Positions 10,910 through 19,053 of a DNA stretch of 36,631 nucleotides are shown here, piece after piece (within the stretch, counting starts at the first letter, position 1; each line of letters begins with the position of its first letter). Source of the DNA: Variovorax sp. KBW07 (GTDB lineage: Bacteria; Pseudomonadota; Gammaproteobacteria; Burkholderiales; Burkholderiaceae_C); contig NZ_QAJK01000087.1 of the NCBI RefSeq assembly GCF_003852515.1, positions 1 through 36,631 of the forward strand. The letters are read 5' to 3'. The translations under genes and the position numbers were made by a program. Under the pieces are notes generated by a model. The model was not told the DNA's origin. It ran no database searches and worked only from the letters and a program-made list of their open reading frames with translations.

Positions 10910-11024
10910 CTCCTTCCCCTCCCGGGGGAAGGCTGGGATGGGGGCAGGCCCTGGATCAGGCGCCGCGATTGAATGAGTGCCGCGAGCCCCCACCCCAACC
11001 CTCCCCCGAAGGGGAGGGAGAAAG
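10910..11024. repeat. Inverted pair of GC-rich REP-like palindromes
   Basis: Two related elements lie head to head between convergent genes. Copy one (10910-10945) has the core CCTTCCCCTCCCGGGGGAAGG followed by CTGGGATGGGGGC. Copy two (10984-11024) read on the other strand has CCCTCCCCTTCGGGGGAGGG followed by TTGGGGTGGGGGC. Each is a hairpin, and the two together form a larger inverted repeat. I recall this type of palindrome as common between genes in Burkholderiales. It could terminate transcription from both sides, although T-tracts are missing. Confidence 0.65.
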
Positions 11025-11042
11025 AAAGAACGAAGAAATCCC

Positions 11043-11825
11043 TTACTGCATGAACCAGCCGTGGCTCACCACCAGCGACTGGCCGGTCAGCGCATTCGTC
11101 GGGAACCCCGCGAACAGCAGCGCCACGCGCGCCACGTCTTCCGTGGTCGTGAACTCGCCATCGACGGTTTCCTTGAGCATCACGTTCTTGATGACTTCTT
11201 CCTCGCTGATACCCAGCGTCTTGGCCTGCTCGGGAATCTGCTTTTCGACCAGCGGCGTGCGCACGAAGCCCGGGCAGATCACGTTGGCGCGCACGCCGTG
11301 CTTGGCGCCCTCTTTCGCGACCGTCTTGGCCAGCCCGATGAGGCCGTGCTTGGCGGTGACGTAAGGCGCCTTCAGCAGCGAGGCTTCCTTGGAGTGCACC
11401 GAGCCCATGTAGATCACGCTGCCGCCACGGCCTTGCGCATACATGTGCTTCAGGCACGCCTTGGTGGTGAGAAAGGCGCCGTCGAGGTGAATGGCGAGCA
11501 TCTTCTTCCAGTCGGCGAAGCTGAACTCTTCGACCGGATGCACGATCTGGATGCCGGCGTTGCTGATCAGGATGTCGATGCCGCCAAAGGCCTTGGCGCC
11601 CTCTTCGACCGAGGCATTCACCTGGTCTTCGTTGGTCACGTCGACAGCCACGCCGATGGCTTGCGCGCCCGTGGCCTTCAGTTCGGCAGCGGTGGCGTCG
11701 GCCGCTTCCTTGTTGAGGTCTGCAATGATGATCTTGGCGCCTTCCTGTGCGAAGAGGATGGCAATTTCCTTGCCGATGCCGCTGGCCGAGCCGGTGATGT
11801 AGGCGACCTTGTCCTTGAGTTGCAT
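11043..11825 (-). CDS. bdhA: 3-hydroxybutyrate dehydrogenase
   Basis: A 260-residue cytosolic NAD-dependent SDR that interconverts D-3-hydroxybutyrate and acetoacetate (EC 1.1.1.30), a step in use of poly-hydroxybutyrate. The Rossmann motif GSASGIG is at 12-18, NAG at 89-91, and the catalytic Ser142, Tyr155 and Lys159 are in place. Residues known to hold the substrate carboxylate in Pseudomonas enzymes are matched here by Gln93, His144, Lys152 and Gln196, which separates it from generic SDRs. AAGGA lies 8 nt before the ATG. It is the last gene of a leftward cluster with acetoacetate decarboxylase and a patatin, 76 bp below the former. Length equals that of characterised enzymes. Confidence 0.94.
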   Translation of the reverse strand: MQLKDKVAYITGSASGIGKEIAILFAQEGAKIIIADLNKEAADATAAELKATGAQAIGVAVDVTNEDQVNASVEEGAKAFGGIDILISNAGIQIVHPVEEFSFADWKKMLAIHLDGAFLTTKACLKHMYAQGRGGSVIYMGSVHSKEASLLKAPYVTAKHGLIGLAKTVAKEGAKHGVRANVICPGFVRTPLVEKQIPEQAKTLGISEEEVIKNVMLKETVDGEFTTTEDVARVALLFAGFPTNALTGQSLVVSHGWFMQ

Positions 11826-11901
11826 GGTGAAGTCCTTGAGAGGTTGGGGTTGGAAAGTGACAGCAAGAAGCGTGCGGAAGCGTGGGAGCGCGTAGCAGAC
11901 G

Positions 11902-12654
11902 TCAGGCCAGATAGTCGTGCTCGACCGTGCCCAGCGCGAGCGTCATGTCGGCGATGTAGTGCACCGCCGATTCGACCTTGCGCACCGGCAGGTCCGCCAC
12001 CGGTGCCAGCGCATGCGGATGCAGCTCGAGCGAGGCCGGGCCGGCCCACGCGCCGTGCAGCGTCACGTCGACCATGTGATAGCGCACCAGCTCGCAGATG
12101 CGGGCCGTGCCGTCGACGTGCGGAATGATCTTGAGCAAAAAGTTGGGCTGCGCAATGCCCGCAAGAATCGGCGCGTGCTCCAGCGCGCGGTGCTTGAAGC
12201 CCATGGTGGCCTTGGCCACGCGCACCTTGCCGTAGTCGAGCGTGCCGACCACCACGTCGGTTTCGTAGTCGAGCACCGGCGACGCCAGCTTCTTGGGAAA
12301 GCCCCAGAGCTCGCGGCCACCGGCAATCGGCGGGTGGTCGTTCAGGTACATCGCATGCACGTACGCGCCCTGCTCGAGCACGCCCTTGGCATTGCGCAAC
12401 TGCACGGGAATGACCTGGCCCGACTCGGTGTAGTCGCCGAAGCCGGTGGAGTCGGGCATGCGGATGAATTCGTACTTGACCAGCGGCTCGACCACTTCGA
12501 GCGGCTCGGGCACCACGGCGCGCAGGGCGTCCATGTCGGTGCGGTACGTGATGATGAGAAATTCGCGCCGCACGAACCGGTAGGGGCCGGGCGGAAAAGC
12601 GGGACTGGTCAGCGGCATCGCAAAGGCCTGGCGCCGCACATCTTCAATGTTCAT
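11902..12654 (-). CDS. adc: Acetoacetate decarboxylase
   Basis: A 250-residue cytosolic enzyme that converts acetoacetate to acetone and CO2 (EC 4.1.1.4). The Schiff-base motif WGFPKK is present, with the catalytic Lys121 beside Lys122, as in the Clostridium enzyme where the neighbour lowers the lysine pKa. Conserved Arg30 and Glu77 (in DYTESG) are also visible. A perfect AGGAGG at 12663-12668 decides the start. The ATG at 12660 is only 2 nt from it, while the ATG at 12654 has the ideal 8-nt spacing and begins [11 protein letters not shown]. The next gene makes acetoacetate from 3-hydroxybutyrate, so the pair forms a short route to acetone or a valve for excess acetoacetate. Confidence 0.93.
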   Translation of the reverse strand: MNIEDVRRQAFAMPLTSPAFPPGPYRFVRREFLIITYRTDMDALRAVVPEPLEVVEPLVKYEFIRMPDSTGFGDYTESGQVIPVQLRNAKGVLEQGAYVHAMYLNDHPPIAGGRELWGFPKKLASPVLDYETDVVVGTLDYGKVRVAKATMGFKHRALEHAPILAGIAQPNFLLKIIPHVDGTARICELVRYHMVDVTLHGAWAGPASLELHPHALAPVADLPVRKVESAVHYIADMTLALGTVEHDYLA

Positions 12655-12662
12655 GAACATTT

Positions 12663-12668
12663 CCTCCT
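12663..12668 (-). promoter_or_regulatory. Ribosome binding site of acetoacetate decarboxylase
   Basis: A full AGGAGG on the minus strand. Its spacing (8 nt) favours the ATG at 12654 over the one at 12660. Confidence 0.8.
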
Positions 12669-12728
12669 GTTGAAGTGACCGGGCCAGTCTGGCGCTGGTT
12701 TCTTAGTCGAACCTGATCGGCCCTTTTG

Positions 12729-13934
12729 TCAGCGCGACAGGCCCGGCCGCTTGACGCGTCCCGAACCGTGCTCGCCCAGGTCGAAGGTGGTGACACCGTT
12801 CACCGTGGCGTCGGCGCGCAGCGTCTCGGGGTGCGCCAGCGTGACGCGCATGTCGCGCGCGCCCGACTCCCAATGCTCTTCAACGGCGGCGCGCGAGAAC
12901 TCGTAGTCTTTCGATTCGAGCTCGTAGGGCTTGTCGCGGTAGATCAGGTGAAAGATGTCGATGGGCTCGTGCGTGAGCTGCGATTGCACCTCGAGCACGC
13001 TCGGGTCTTTGCGCAGATGGGCCGGCAGCTTGGTGATCAGGTCGGCAATGGCCTGCTGCAGGTTCATGTTGGCGGCCAGCGCGTCGGTGTTCATGCGCGT
13101 GCGGCTCGAATAGGTGATGTCTTTCTGCCGCTCCATCACGCCCGCCATGGTGCGCGGCATTTCGCCGCGCGCATTGAACAGGTCGACCTGCAGCACCACC
13201 AGCGGCTCCGAGCGCGGGTGCATGTCGAGCACGTATTGCAGCGGCGTATTCGACACGATGCCGCCGTCCCAGTAGTCGTCGCCGTCGATGCTGATGGGCG
13301 CGAAGCCCGGCGGCAGCGCACCGCTGGCCATGATGTGCTCGGGCCCGATGCGCTGGCGCGTGTTGTCGAAGTACACCGAGTTGCCGGTGCGCACGTTCAC
13401 CGCGCCCACGCTGAAGCGTGCCTCGCAGTGGTTGATGCGGTCGAAGTCGACCAGGCGCTCGAGCGTGGCCTTCAGCGCGGAGGTGTCGTAGTAGCTGAGC
13501 AGCGGCGCGGCCCCGCCCAACAGCAGGGCCGGCGAATAGCGCGGCTCGAAGAAGCCCGGAATGCCCACCAGCGAGGCCATGGTGGCGCTCCACTGGTTTT
13601 GCGTGGCCCGGTCGCCCAGCCACGAAGGCAGGCGCTGCGACGGCCCCGAAGACACCAGGTGCCAGAACTCGCGCAGCTTGTCGACCCGGTGCTCGGGCGC
13701 GTTGCCGGCGATCAGCGCGGCATTGATGGCGCCGATGGAAACACCCGCGATCCAGTGCGGCTCAAGACTGGTTTCGCTGAGCGCCGCGTACACGCCGGCC
13801 TGGTAGGCACCGAGCGCCCCGCCGCCCTGCAGCACCAGCGCCTTGCGGGCGTTGCGCATGTCTTCGCGGCGGGCTGCGAAAGGGTTGAGCGGTTGGGCGG
13901 CGGCACGGGATTTCTTCTTCGTTGGTGTCGTCAT
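12729..13934 (-). CDS. Patatin-like phospholipase with C-terminal DUF3734-type region
   Basis: A 401-residue cytosolic lipid acyl hydrolase of the patatin family, which uses a Ser-Asp dyad. The oxyanion loop GGGALGAYQAG is at about 37-47, the nucleophile elbow GVSIG with its Ser at about 66, and the Asp in DGGIVSN follows. The C-terminal third (RQKDITYSSRTRMN to the end) matches the extension seen in larger bacterial patatins. It is 74 bp upstream of acetoacetate decarboxylase on the same strand. That linkage suggests a role in lipid or poly-hydroxybutyrate granule turnover, which is inference. I took the ATG at 13934; an in-frame GTG at 13949 is possible and neither has a clear ribosome site. 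Confidence 0.9.
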   Translation of the reverse strand: MTTPTKKKSRAAAQPLNPFAARREDMRNARKALVLQGGGALGAYQAGVYAALSETSLEPHWIAGVSIGAINAALIAGNAPEHRVDKLREFWHLVSSGPSQRLPSWLGDRATQNQWSATMASLVGIPGFFEPRYSPALLLGGAAPLLSYYDTSALKATLERLVDFDRINHCEARFSVGAVNVRTGNSVYFDNTRQRIGPEHIMASGALPPGFAPISIDGDDYWDGGIVSNTPLQYVLDMHPRSEPLVVLQVDLFNARGEMPRTMAGVMERQKDITYSSRTRMNTDALAANMNLQQAIADLITKLPAHLRKDPSVLEVQSQLTHEPIDIFHLIYRDKPYELESKDYEFSRAAVEEHWESGARDMRVTLAHPETLRADATVNGVTTFDLGEHGSGRVKRPGLSR

Positions 13935-13999
13935 GCGTTCATTTGACACCAGCCGTTCGACACCAGCCTGACCAGGGGTTGTTCACCCCCGGAACGATT

Positions 14000-14449
14000 T
14001 CACATCTTCGGCAGCATCTGCCCACGGATCTCGCCGCCCGGGTTGGCGGCCGTGTGGATGTTGGCGTACCACTTGCCAGCCACCAGGTCGGCGGCCTGCG
14101 CAGGCGTGAGCGTGGCCTGGCCTTCGATCGGGCTGGCGGCATTGGCAAACGGCAGCACCACGCCGGCATTCGCGCCCGCGGCCGCGGGGCCGTGGAAGTG
14201 CGCCGCCGTGGCCGGGCCGCTCAGGCCGGTGTAGACGATCTTGTACTTGAGCACATTGGTGTCTCGGTTCAGCCAGGCCTCGGCCATGCCGCTGCCGCGC
14301 GTCATGTTCGGCGGCACTTCGCTGGCCGCGTTCATGGCGCCGCTGAAGCTGGCGGTGTTCGACTTGGACATCATCCCGCAGCCGGCCAGCGCGGCACTGG
14401 CCACACCGGTAATGAGGGCCGCGCGCAAAAGGTTGCCATATCTGGTCAT
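14000..14449 (-). CDS. CHRD domain lipoprotein
   Basis: A 149-residue predicted lipoprotein. The hydrophobic signal LLRAALITGVASAALAGC ends in a good lipobox with Cys at about residue 23. The rest is one CHRD domain: the early FSGAMNAASEVPP, the central AHFHGPA motif with two His, and the late NIHTAANPGGEIRGQM. This order is characteristic. CHRD domains were first described in chordin; in bacteria they are secreted or surface proteins of unknown role. A good AGGAGA lies 9 nt before the ATG. The gene stands alone, divergent from the DUF924 gene across 131 bp. Confidence 0.9.
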   Translation of the reverse strand: MTRYGNLLRAALITGVASAALAGCGMMSKSNTASFSGAMNAASEVPPNMTRGSGMAEAWLNRDTNVLKYKIVYTGLSGPATAAHFHGPAAAGANAGVVLPFANAASPIEGQATLTPAQAADLVAGKWYANIHTAANPGGEIRGQMLPKM

Positions 14450-14580
14450 GAGATTTGTCTCCTGGGTTATGAAAGCGTCTACAGCATAGGCAGCCACGGC
14501 GCCGCGCCGTGTCGGCCACCACCCCGACTTTGCCCACCGGCCCCCAGGCCACGGGCAACAGGCTGAAAGAGAATGCAACG

Positions 14581-15132
14581 ATGACTTCAAACCCCCTCCC
14601 CACCGCCCGCGAAGTGGTCGATTTCTGGCGCGAAGCCGGCCCCGACCGCTGGTTTGCAAAGAACGAGGCCTTCGACGCCGAGTTCATCTCGCGCTTCTCG
14701 GCCGCGCACCAGGCCGCGGCCCGCGGAGAACTCGATCACTGGGCACGCGATGCGGAAGGCACGCTGGCATTGCTGGTGCTGCTGGACCAGCTTCCACGCA
14801 ACGCATGGCGCAACAACCCGCACATGCTGGCCACCGACGGCCTGGCACTGGCAGTGGCGCACAAAGCGGTGGACGCGGGCTTCGACCTGCAAGCCGAGGA
14901 GGCGCTGCGCCGCTTCTTCTACCTGCCGTTCATGCACTCGGAGGTGCTGGACGAGCAGGAACGTTCGGTCGAACTGAATTCGGGGCTGGACGAGAACACG
15001 CAGCGTTTTGCTGTGTTGCACCGGGACATCGTGGCGCGCTTCGGCCGGTTTCCTCATCGCAACAGGCTGCTGGGGCGGCAATCCACTGCCGAGGAGCAGA
15101 AGTTTCTTGATGAAGGTGGGTTCGCGGGATAG
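14581..15132 (+). CDS. DUF924 family protein
   Basis: A 183-residue cytosolic, mainly helical protein. The family pattern is clear: EVVDFWREAGPDRWF near the start, FDAEFISRF, LLVLLDQLPRNAWR, FFYLPFMHSE and the late RFGRFPHRN. The family has a TPR-like fold and no established function. I chose ATG 14581 because the domain starts there; an in-frame ATG at 14509 adds 24 unrelated residues. An inverted repeat, CACGGCG-CCG-CGCCGTG (14495-14511), lies in the gap before it. Its stop is only 4 bp from the stop of the convergent dehydrogenase gene, so the two transcripts must overlap. Confidence 0.9.
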   Translation: MTSNPLPTAREVVDFWREAGPDRWFAKNEAFDAEFISRFSAAHQAAARGELDHWARDAEGTLALLVLLDQLPRNAWRNNPHMLATDGLALAVAHKAVDAGFDLQAEEALRRFFYLPFMHSEVLDEQERSVELNSGLDENTQRFAVLHRDIVARFGRFPHRNRLLGRQSTAEEQKFLDEGGFAG

Positions 15133-15136
15133 CCCG

Positions 15137-16642
15137 TCAGCAGGCCCGCGCGTCGAATGATGCGAGGGTTTCGAGCACGCCGCGCGCCTGCAGCAGCTCC
15201 ATGTGGCTTGCCACCGCCGCGACAAAGCGCGGCTCACCACCGAGTTCGCCGAAGACCGGCGCGAAACCGGTGAAGAAGGCGACACGGTCCTGCATCGAAT
15301 CCGCGGTGTTCGCTTGCGCGAGCCTCTCGGCCAAGGCCGCCGCCAACGGGTCTTGAATGTCGTGCGGGGCGCCGGTCTCGTCGCTGCCCCGCAGGTAGTG
15401 AATCCATCCCGCCACCGCCAACGCCAGCCCGGCGATGGGCTGATTCGACCGCAGCCGGTCGCGCACCGTACCGAGCAGGCGCTGCGGCAGCTTTTGCGAA
15501 CCATCCATTGCGATCTGTCTTGTCTGGTGCTGCAACGCCGCGTTCGAGAATCGCTGCAGCAGCCGCATGCGGTAGCCATCGAGGTCGAGGCCTTCCATCA
15601 CGGGCAGTGTGGGCGCGATCTCGTCGCGCATCAGCGCATCGATGAAGTTGCGCAGTGAGGGTTCGGCCATGGCTCGGTCGACCGTTCGAAAACCTGCCAT
15701 CGCGCCCAGGTAGGCCAGCGCCGAATGAGCACCGTTGACCATGCGCAGCTTCAGCCGCTCGAAGGGTTCCGCGTGCGCCACGAAGCGCGCCCCGCCTGCC
15801 GTCCAGTCGGGCTGGCCGTTCGCGAAGCGGTCTTCCACCACCCACTCCAGAAAAGGCTCGCCGACGACCGGCCATGCATCCTGAACACCCAGCCGCGCGC
15901 CGATGCGCTCCCGGTCGGCATCGGTCGTGCGCGGCACGATGCGATCGACCATCGAATTGGGAAAGGTGCAGTGCCTTTCGATCCACTCGCGCAGGTCGGC
16001 ATCGACCGCCTGCGCGAACGCGAGCACGATGCCGCGAAGCATCTCGCCATTGGCAGGCAGGTTGTCGCAGGACAACAGCGTGACGGGCATAAGCCCACGG
16101 CGGCGACGCAGGTCCAGCGCATGCACGATGAAGCCGGGCATGGTGCGCGGCGCCCCGGGGTGCAAGAGGTCGTGCGCAATGTCGGCGTCATCCTGTCGCA
16201 GCGCGCCCGTGGCCGGATCGTGGTGATAGCCCTTCTCGGTGATCGTGAGGCTGACGATGCGCGTGTCCGGATGGGCGATGCGTTCGAGCACGGCCCGCGG
16301 GTCTTCCGGCGCGACGAGCACATCGAGCAGGTTGCCGACGATCGTCAGCGACTCCCAGGCACTGCCGTCCCCGGCCACGTCGCGCAGCGCCAGGGTGTAG
16401 AGCCCGTCTTGCGGCTTCAGCGCATCGCGCGTGTCGGCCGCGCGCAGCGACACGCCCACCGTGCCCCAACACAGGTCGCCGCCAGCTTGCAGCGCGGCCT
16501 CGTTGACGACCGCGACGTGCGCGCGATGGAAGGCCCCCACCCCCAGGTGAACGATGCCGGCGCGCAGCGCTTCCCGACGGTAGCGCGGGCATGCAACGTC
16601 GGCGGGCAGATCGGGCAAAGCGTCGGGGTGCAGGCGAGGCAT
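15137..16642 (-). CDS. Mannitol dehydrogenase family protein, probable D-fructuronate reductase (UxuB-like)
   Basis: A 501-residue cytosolic NAD-dependent polyol/hexuronate dehydrogenase. The Rossmann part begins IVHLGVGAFHRAH (about 30-42). The catalytic signature KLRMVNGAH gives Lys298, Asn303 and His306, spaced K-x4-N-x2-H as in mannitol 2-dehydrogenase and UxuB. The family covers mannitol, arabinitol and fructuronate/tagaturonate reductases, and sequence alone does not separate them well. The neighbouring ManD makes fructuronate-to-mannonate reduction the best reading. It is the last gene of the operon, 11 bp below manD. An upstream in-frame GTG at 16657, overlapping the manD stop, is an alternative start. 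Confidence 0.87.
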   Translation of the reverse strand: MPRLHPDALPDLPADVACPRYRREALRAGIVHLGVGAFHRAHVAVVNEAALQAGGDLCWGTVGVSLRAADTRDALKPQDGLYTLALRDVAGDGSAWESLTIVGNLLDVLVAPEDPRAVLERIAHPDTRIVSLTITEKGYHHDPATGALRQDDADIAHDLLHPGAPRTMPGFIVHALDLRRRRGLMPVTLLSCDNLPANGEMLRGIVLAFAQAVDADLREWIERHCTFPNSMVDRIVPRTTDADRERIGARLGVQDAWPVVGEPFLEWVVEDRFANGQPDWTAGGARFVAHAEPFERLKLRMVNGAHSALAYLGAMAGFRTVDRAMAEPSLRNFIDALMRDEIAPTLPVMEGLDLDGYRMRLLQRFSNAALQHQTRQIAMDGSQKLPQRLLGTVRDRLRSNQPIAGLALAVAGWIHYLRGSDETGAPHDIQDPLAAALAERLAQANTADSMQDRVAFFTGFAPVFGELGGEPRFVAAVASHMELLQARGVLETLASFDARAC

Positions 16643-16653
16643 GGTTGGCGTGT

Positions 16654-17865
16654 TCACCAGTTCCAGAGCGTGCCGTCGTGCTGGAGCCGGTTCACCGGCA
16701 GGTACGCGCGCTGGTAGGGGTACTTCGCGGCCAGCGCCTCGTCGATCTCGACACCATGGCCGGGCGCCTCGCCGGGATGCAGCATGCCGTTCGCGAAGGT
16801 GTAGGCGTGGGGAAAAACCGCATCGGTTTCTTCCGTGTGCCGCATGTACTCCTGAATGCCGAAGTTCGGCACCCACAGGTCGAAGTGCAGCGCCGCGCCC
16901 ATGCAGGCCGGAGACAGGTCGGTCGCGCCGTGGCAGCCCGTGCGCACCTGGTAGAGCGAGGCCAGATCGGCGATGCGGCGCAGCTGGGTGATGCCGCCCG
17001 CATGAACCACCGTCGTGCGGATGAAGTCGATCAGCTGGTTCTCGATCAGGTCCTTGCAGTCCCAGATGCTGTTGAAGATCTCGCCCACGGCCAGCGGCGT
17101 GGTGGTGTGCTGGCGGATCAGCCTGAAGGCTTCCTGGTTCTCGGCCGGCGTGGCGTCTTCCAGCCAGAACAGGTTGAAGGGCTCGAGCGACTTGCCCAGC
17201 CGGCCGGCCTCGATCGGCGTGAGCCGGTGGTGCACGTCGTGCAGCAGGTGCACGTCGGGCCCCACCGCGCTGCGCACCGCGTCGAACAGCTTCGGCGTGT
17301 GTTCGAGGTACTTGGCGGTCGACCAGTCGTGCTCGCTCGGCAGGTCGGCGTCGGCCGGCTCGTAGAACATGCTGCCCCGGCCCACGCCGTACACCTTTTC
17401 CAGGCCCGGCACGCCGCTCTGCGCACGGATGGCCAGGTAGCCTTGCGCCTTGTAGCGCAGCACCTCGTCCACCGTGTGTTCGATGTCGCGGCCGTTGGCA
17501 TGGCCGTACACCATCACACCGGTGCGGCTCTTGCCGCCCAGCAACTGGTACAGCGGCATGTTGGCAGCCTTGGCCTTGATGTCCCACAGCGCGGTGTCGA
17601 CGGCGGCAATGGCGGTCATGGTCACCGGGCCTCGGCGCCAGTAGGCCCCTTTGTAGAGGTACTGCCAGATGTCTTCGATCTGGTGCGCGTCGCGCCCGAT
17701 CAGGCAGGGAACGACGTGCTCGGCAAGGTATGCGGCCACGGCCAGCTCGCGCCCGTTGAGCGTGGCGTCGCCGATGCCTGTCAGGCCCTCGTCGGTTTCG
17801 ATCTTGAGCGTGACGAAGTTGCGGCCCGGGCTGCAGACGATGACGCGGGCGTTGGTGATTTTCAT
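16654..17865 (-). CDS. manD: D-mannonate dehydratase, enolase superfamily (ManD)
   Basis: A 403-residue Mg-dependent dehydratase converting D-mannonate to 2-keto-3-deoxygluconate (EC 4.2.1.8). It is nearly collinear with the characterised Novosphingobium ManD. Metal ligands Asp210, Glu236 and Glu262 and catalytic Arg147, Tyr159 and His212 all fall at the reference positions. The conserved end AYLPVNRL to GTLWNW is complete. Residue 314, in CHGATDLSP, is Ala; I recall Ala here as the mark of the high-activity, mannonate-specific group, with Pro in poor or gluconate-using members (from memory). The ATG at 17865 starts the family's usual [10 protein letters not shown]. It sits between the NagA-like and UxuB-like genes, 27 bp and 11 bp away. 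Confidence 0.95.
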   Translation of the reverse strand: MKITNARVIVCSPGRNFVTLKIETDEGLTGIGDATLNGRELAVAAYLAEHVVPCLIGRDAHQIEDIWQYLYKGAYWRRGPVTMTAIAAVDTALWDIKAKAANMPLYQLLGGKSRTGVMVYGHANGRDIEHTVDEVLRYKAQGYLAIRAQSGVPGLEKVYGVGRGSMFYEPADADLPSEHDWSTAKYLEHTPKLFDAVRSAVGPDVHLLHDVHHRLTPIEAGRLGKSLEPFNLFWLEDATPAENQEAFRLIRQHTTTPLAVGEIFNSIWDCKDLIENQLIDFIRTTVVHAGGITQLRRIADLASLYQVRTGCHGATDLSPACMGAALHFDLWVPNFGIQEYMRHTEETDAVFPHAYTFANGMLHPGEAPGHGVEIDEALAAKYPYQRAYLPVNRLQHDGTLWNW

Positions 17866-17892
17866 GGTGTCGAACTTGAGGATTGAGAGAGT

Positions 17893-19044
17893 TCAGTCAT
17901 GCGATTGGCCCAGGACCATGACGGAATCGATGGAGAGGTCGCGGTCGCCGGGCGACCAGTGAAACCGGACGATGTCAGCGGCGGCACCCACCGCCAGTTC
18001 GCCCCGCCTGCCCACGAAGCGTCCGGGGTTGGCTGTCGCGAGCTGAAGCGCCTCGGCCAGGGTGATGCCCCCCATGTCGATGGCCAGCGCCACATCCTGG
18101 GCAAGGCAGCGCGCCGCGCCTGCCAGAAAGGGAGTACCGGCGACGCCCAGCCGCCCATCGGCGGTCAGTTCGACCGCGCCGCCAATGGGTTGGTCGTAGC
18201 GCCCGGGTGGCATGCCCGCGAGCGCGGCGGTGTCCGAAACAAGAACGGTCCGGGCCAGTCCTTTCGCCCGCAGCATCGCCCGAAAGGTGTCGGCCGGAAG
18301 GTGGTGGCCGTCGGCGATCAACGAAGCGGTCAGCCGATCGTCGGCCAGTTGCGTCCAGAGGGGATTGGGATGCCGTGGCAGCGTTGCCGAAATGCCGTTG
18401 CCCAGGTGGGTCGAGAACCTCGCGCCGGCATCGACGGCGGCGGTGATGTCTGCCGCGCTGGCATGCGTATGACCGATGGCCACATGAACGCCACGCGCAG
18501 CCAGGGCGCGGATGTAGGCAGGTGCCTCGGCGTAGTGCGGCGAGAGCGTGACCATGCCGATCAGCCCGCCGCACGCTGCTTGCCAGCGATCGAATTCCGC
18601 AAGGTCCGGCGGCCGGACCTGATCACGCGGATGCGCCCCGCGGGGACCATCCTCGGGGGACACGTGCGGTCCTTCGATGTGCACGGCCGCAATCGCATGA
18701 GCCACCAGGGGGTCGCTGCGGCGCGCCTGCGCGATGACCTGCAGCGCGCCGATGAGCGACGCCTCCGAAGCCGTGATCAACGTCGGCAGGAAGGTGGTCA
18801 CACCTTTCCCGCGCAGCATCCCGACCAGCTGTCGCACCGTGTCGATCGACAAGGCGCCGTCGTTCAGGTCGAGGCCTCCGAAACCATTGACCTGCAGGTC
18901 GATCAGGCCGGCCGAAAGCCATGCCGTCTCTTGCGCGGGCCCTTCGGTGATGGCACGGATCCGCTCGCCTTCGACCACGACCGCGAGGCTGCGGCCGGTC
19001 GCCGGGTCCCGCCCCGTGAGTCGCTTCACGGTTGTGCTTGTCAT
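17893..19044 (-). CDS. nagA: NagA-like N-acetyl amino-sugar deacetylase (amidohydrolase)
   Basis: A 383-residue member of the NagA group, which removes acetate from N-acetylglucosamine 6-phosphate. GLIDLQVNGFGG (46-57) is the family start. Metal and catalytic residues are present: Glu124 in HIEGPH, His192 in GHTHA, His213 in THLGNG, and Asp271 in LVSDT. Arg224 in LPRHPNP aligns with the E. coli phosphate-binding Arg227, and His248 with its His251. The region between differs from classical NagA. A strong AGGAGGAG precedes the ATG, 9 bp after the NagB-like gene. A phosphorylated substrate is the default call. The operon has no kinase, so a C6-carboxylated substrate is a serious alternative. Confidence 0.88.
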   Translation of the reverse strand: MTSTTVKRLTGRDPATGRSLAVVVEGERIRAITEGPAQETAWLSAGLIDLQVNGFGGLDLNDGALSIDTVRQLVGMLRGKGVTTFLPTLITASEASLIGALQVIAQARRSDPLVAHAIAAVHIEGPHVSPEDGPRGAHPRDQVRPPDLAEFDRWQAACGGLIGMVTLSPHYAEAPAYIRALAARGVHVAIGHTHASAADITAAVDAGARFSTHLGNGISATLPRHPNPLWTQLADDRLTASLIADGHHLPADTFRAMLRAKGLARTVLVSDTAALAGMPPGRYDQPIGGAVELTADGRLGVAGTPFLAGAARCLAQDVALAIDMGGITLAEALQLATANPGRFVGRRGELAVGAAADIVRFHWSPGDRDLSIDSVMVLGQSHD

Positions 19045-19053
19045 TCGCTCCTC

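Noticed and set aside
10047-11042. Possible CRISPR or phage remnant near the intergenic palindromes
   Set aside because: Only two inverted elements with no spacer periodicity and no cas or phage genes.
14495-14511. CACGGCG-CCG-CGCCGTG inverted repeat as an operator for the CHRD/DUF924 gap
   Set aside because: Such GC palindromes are expected by chance at this base composition and no promoter element is nearby.
15137-17587. 816-codon minus-strand frame suggesting a ManD-dehydrogenase fusion
   Set aside because: The N-terminal part is an out-of-frame reading of manD; the dehydrogenase starts at 16642 (or GTG 16657) after the manD stop.
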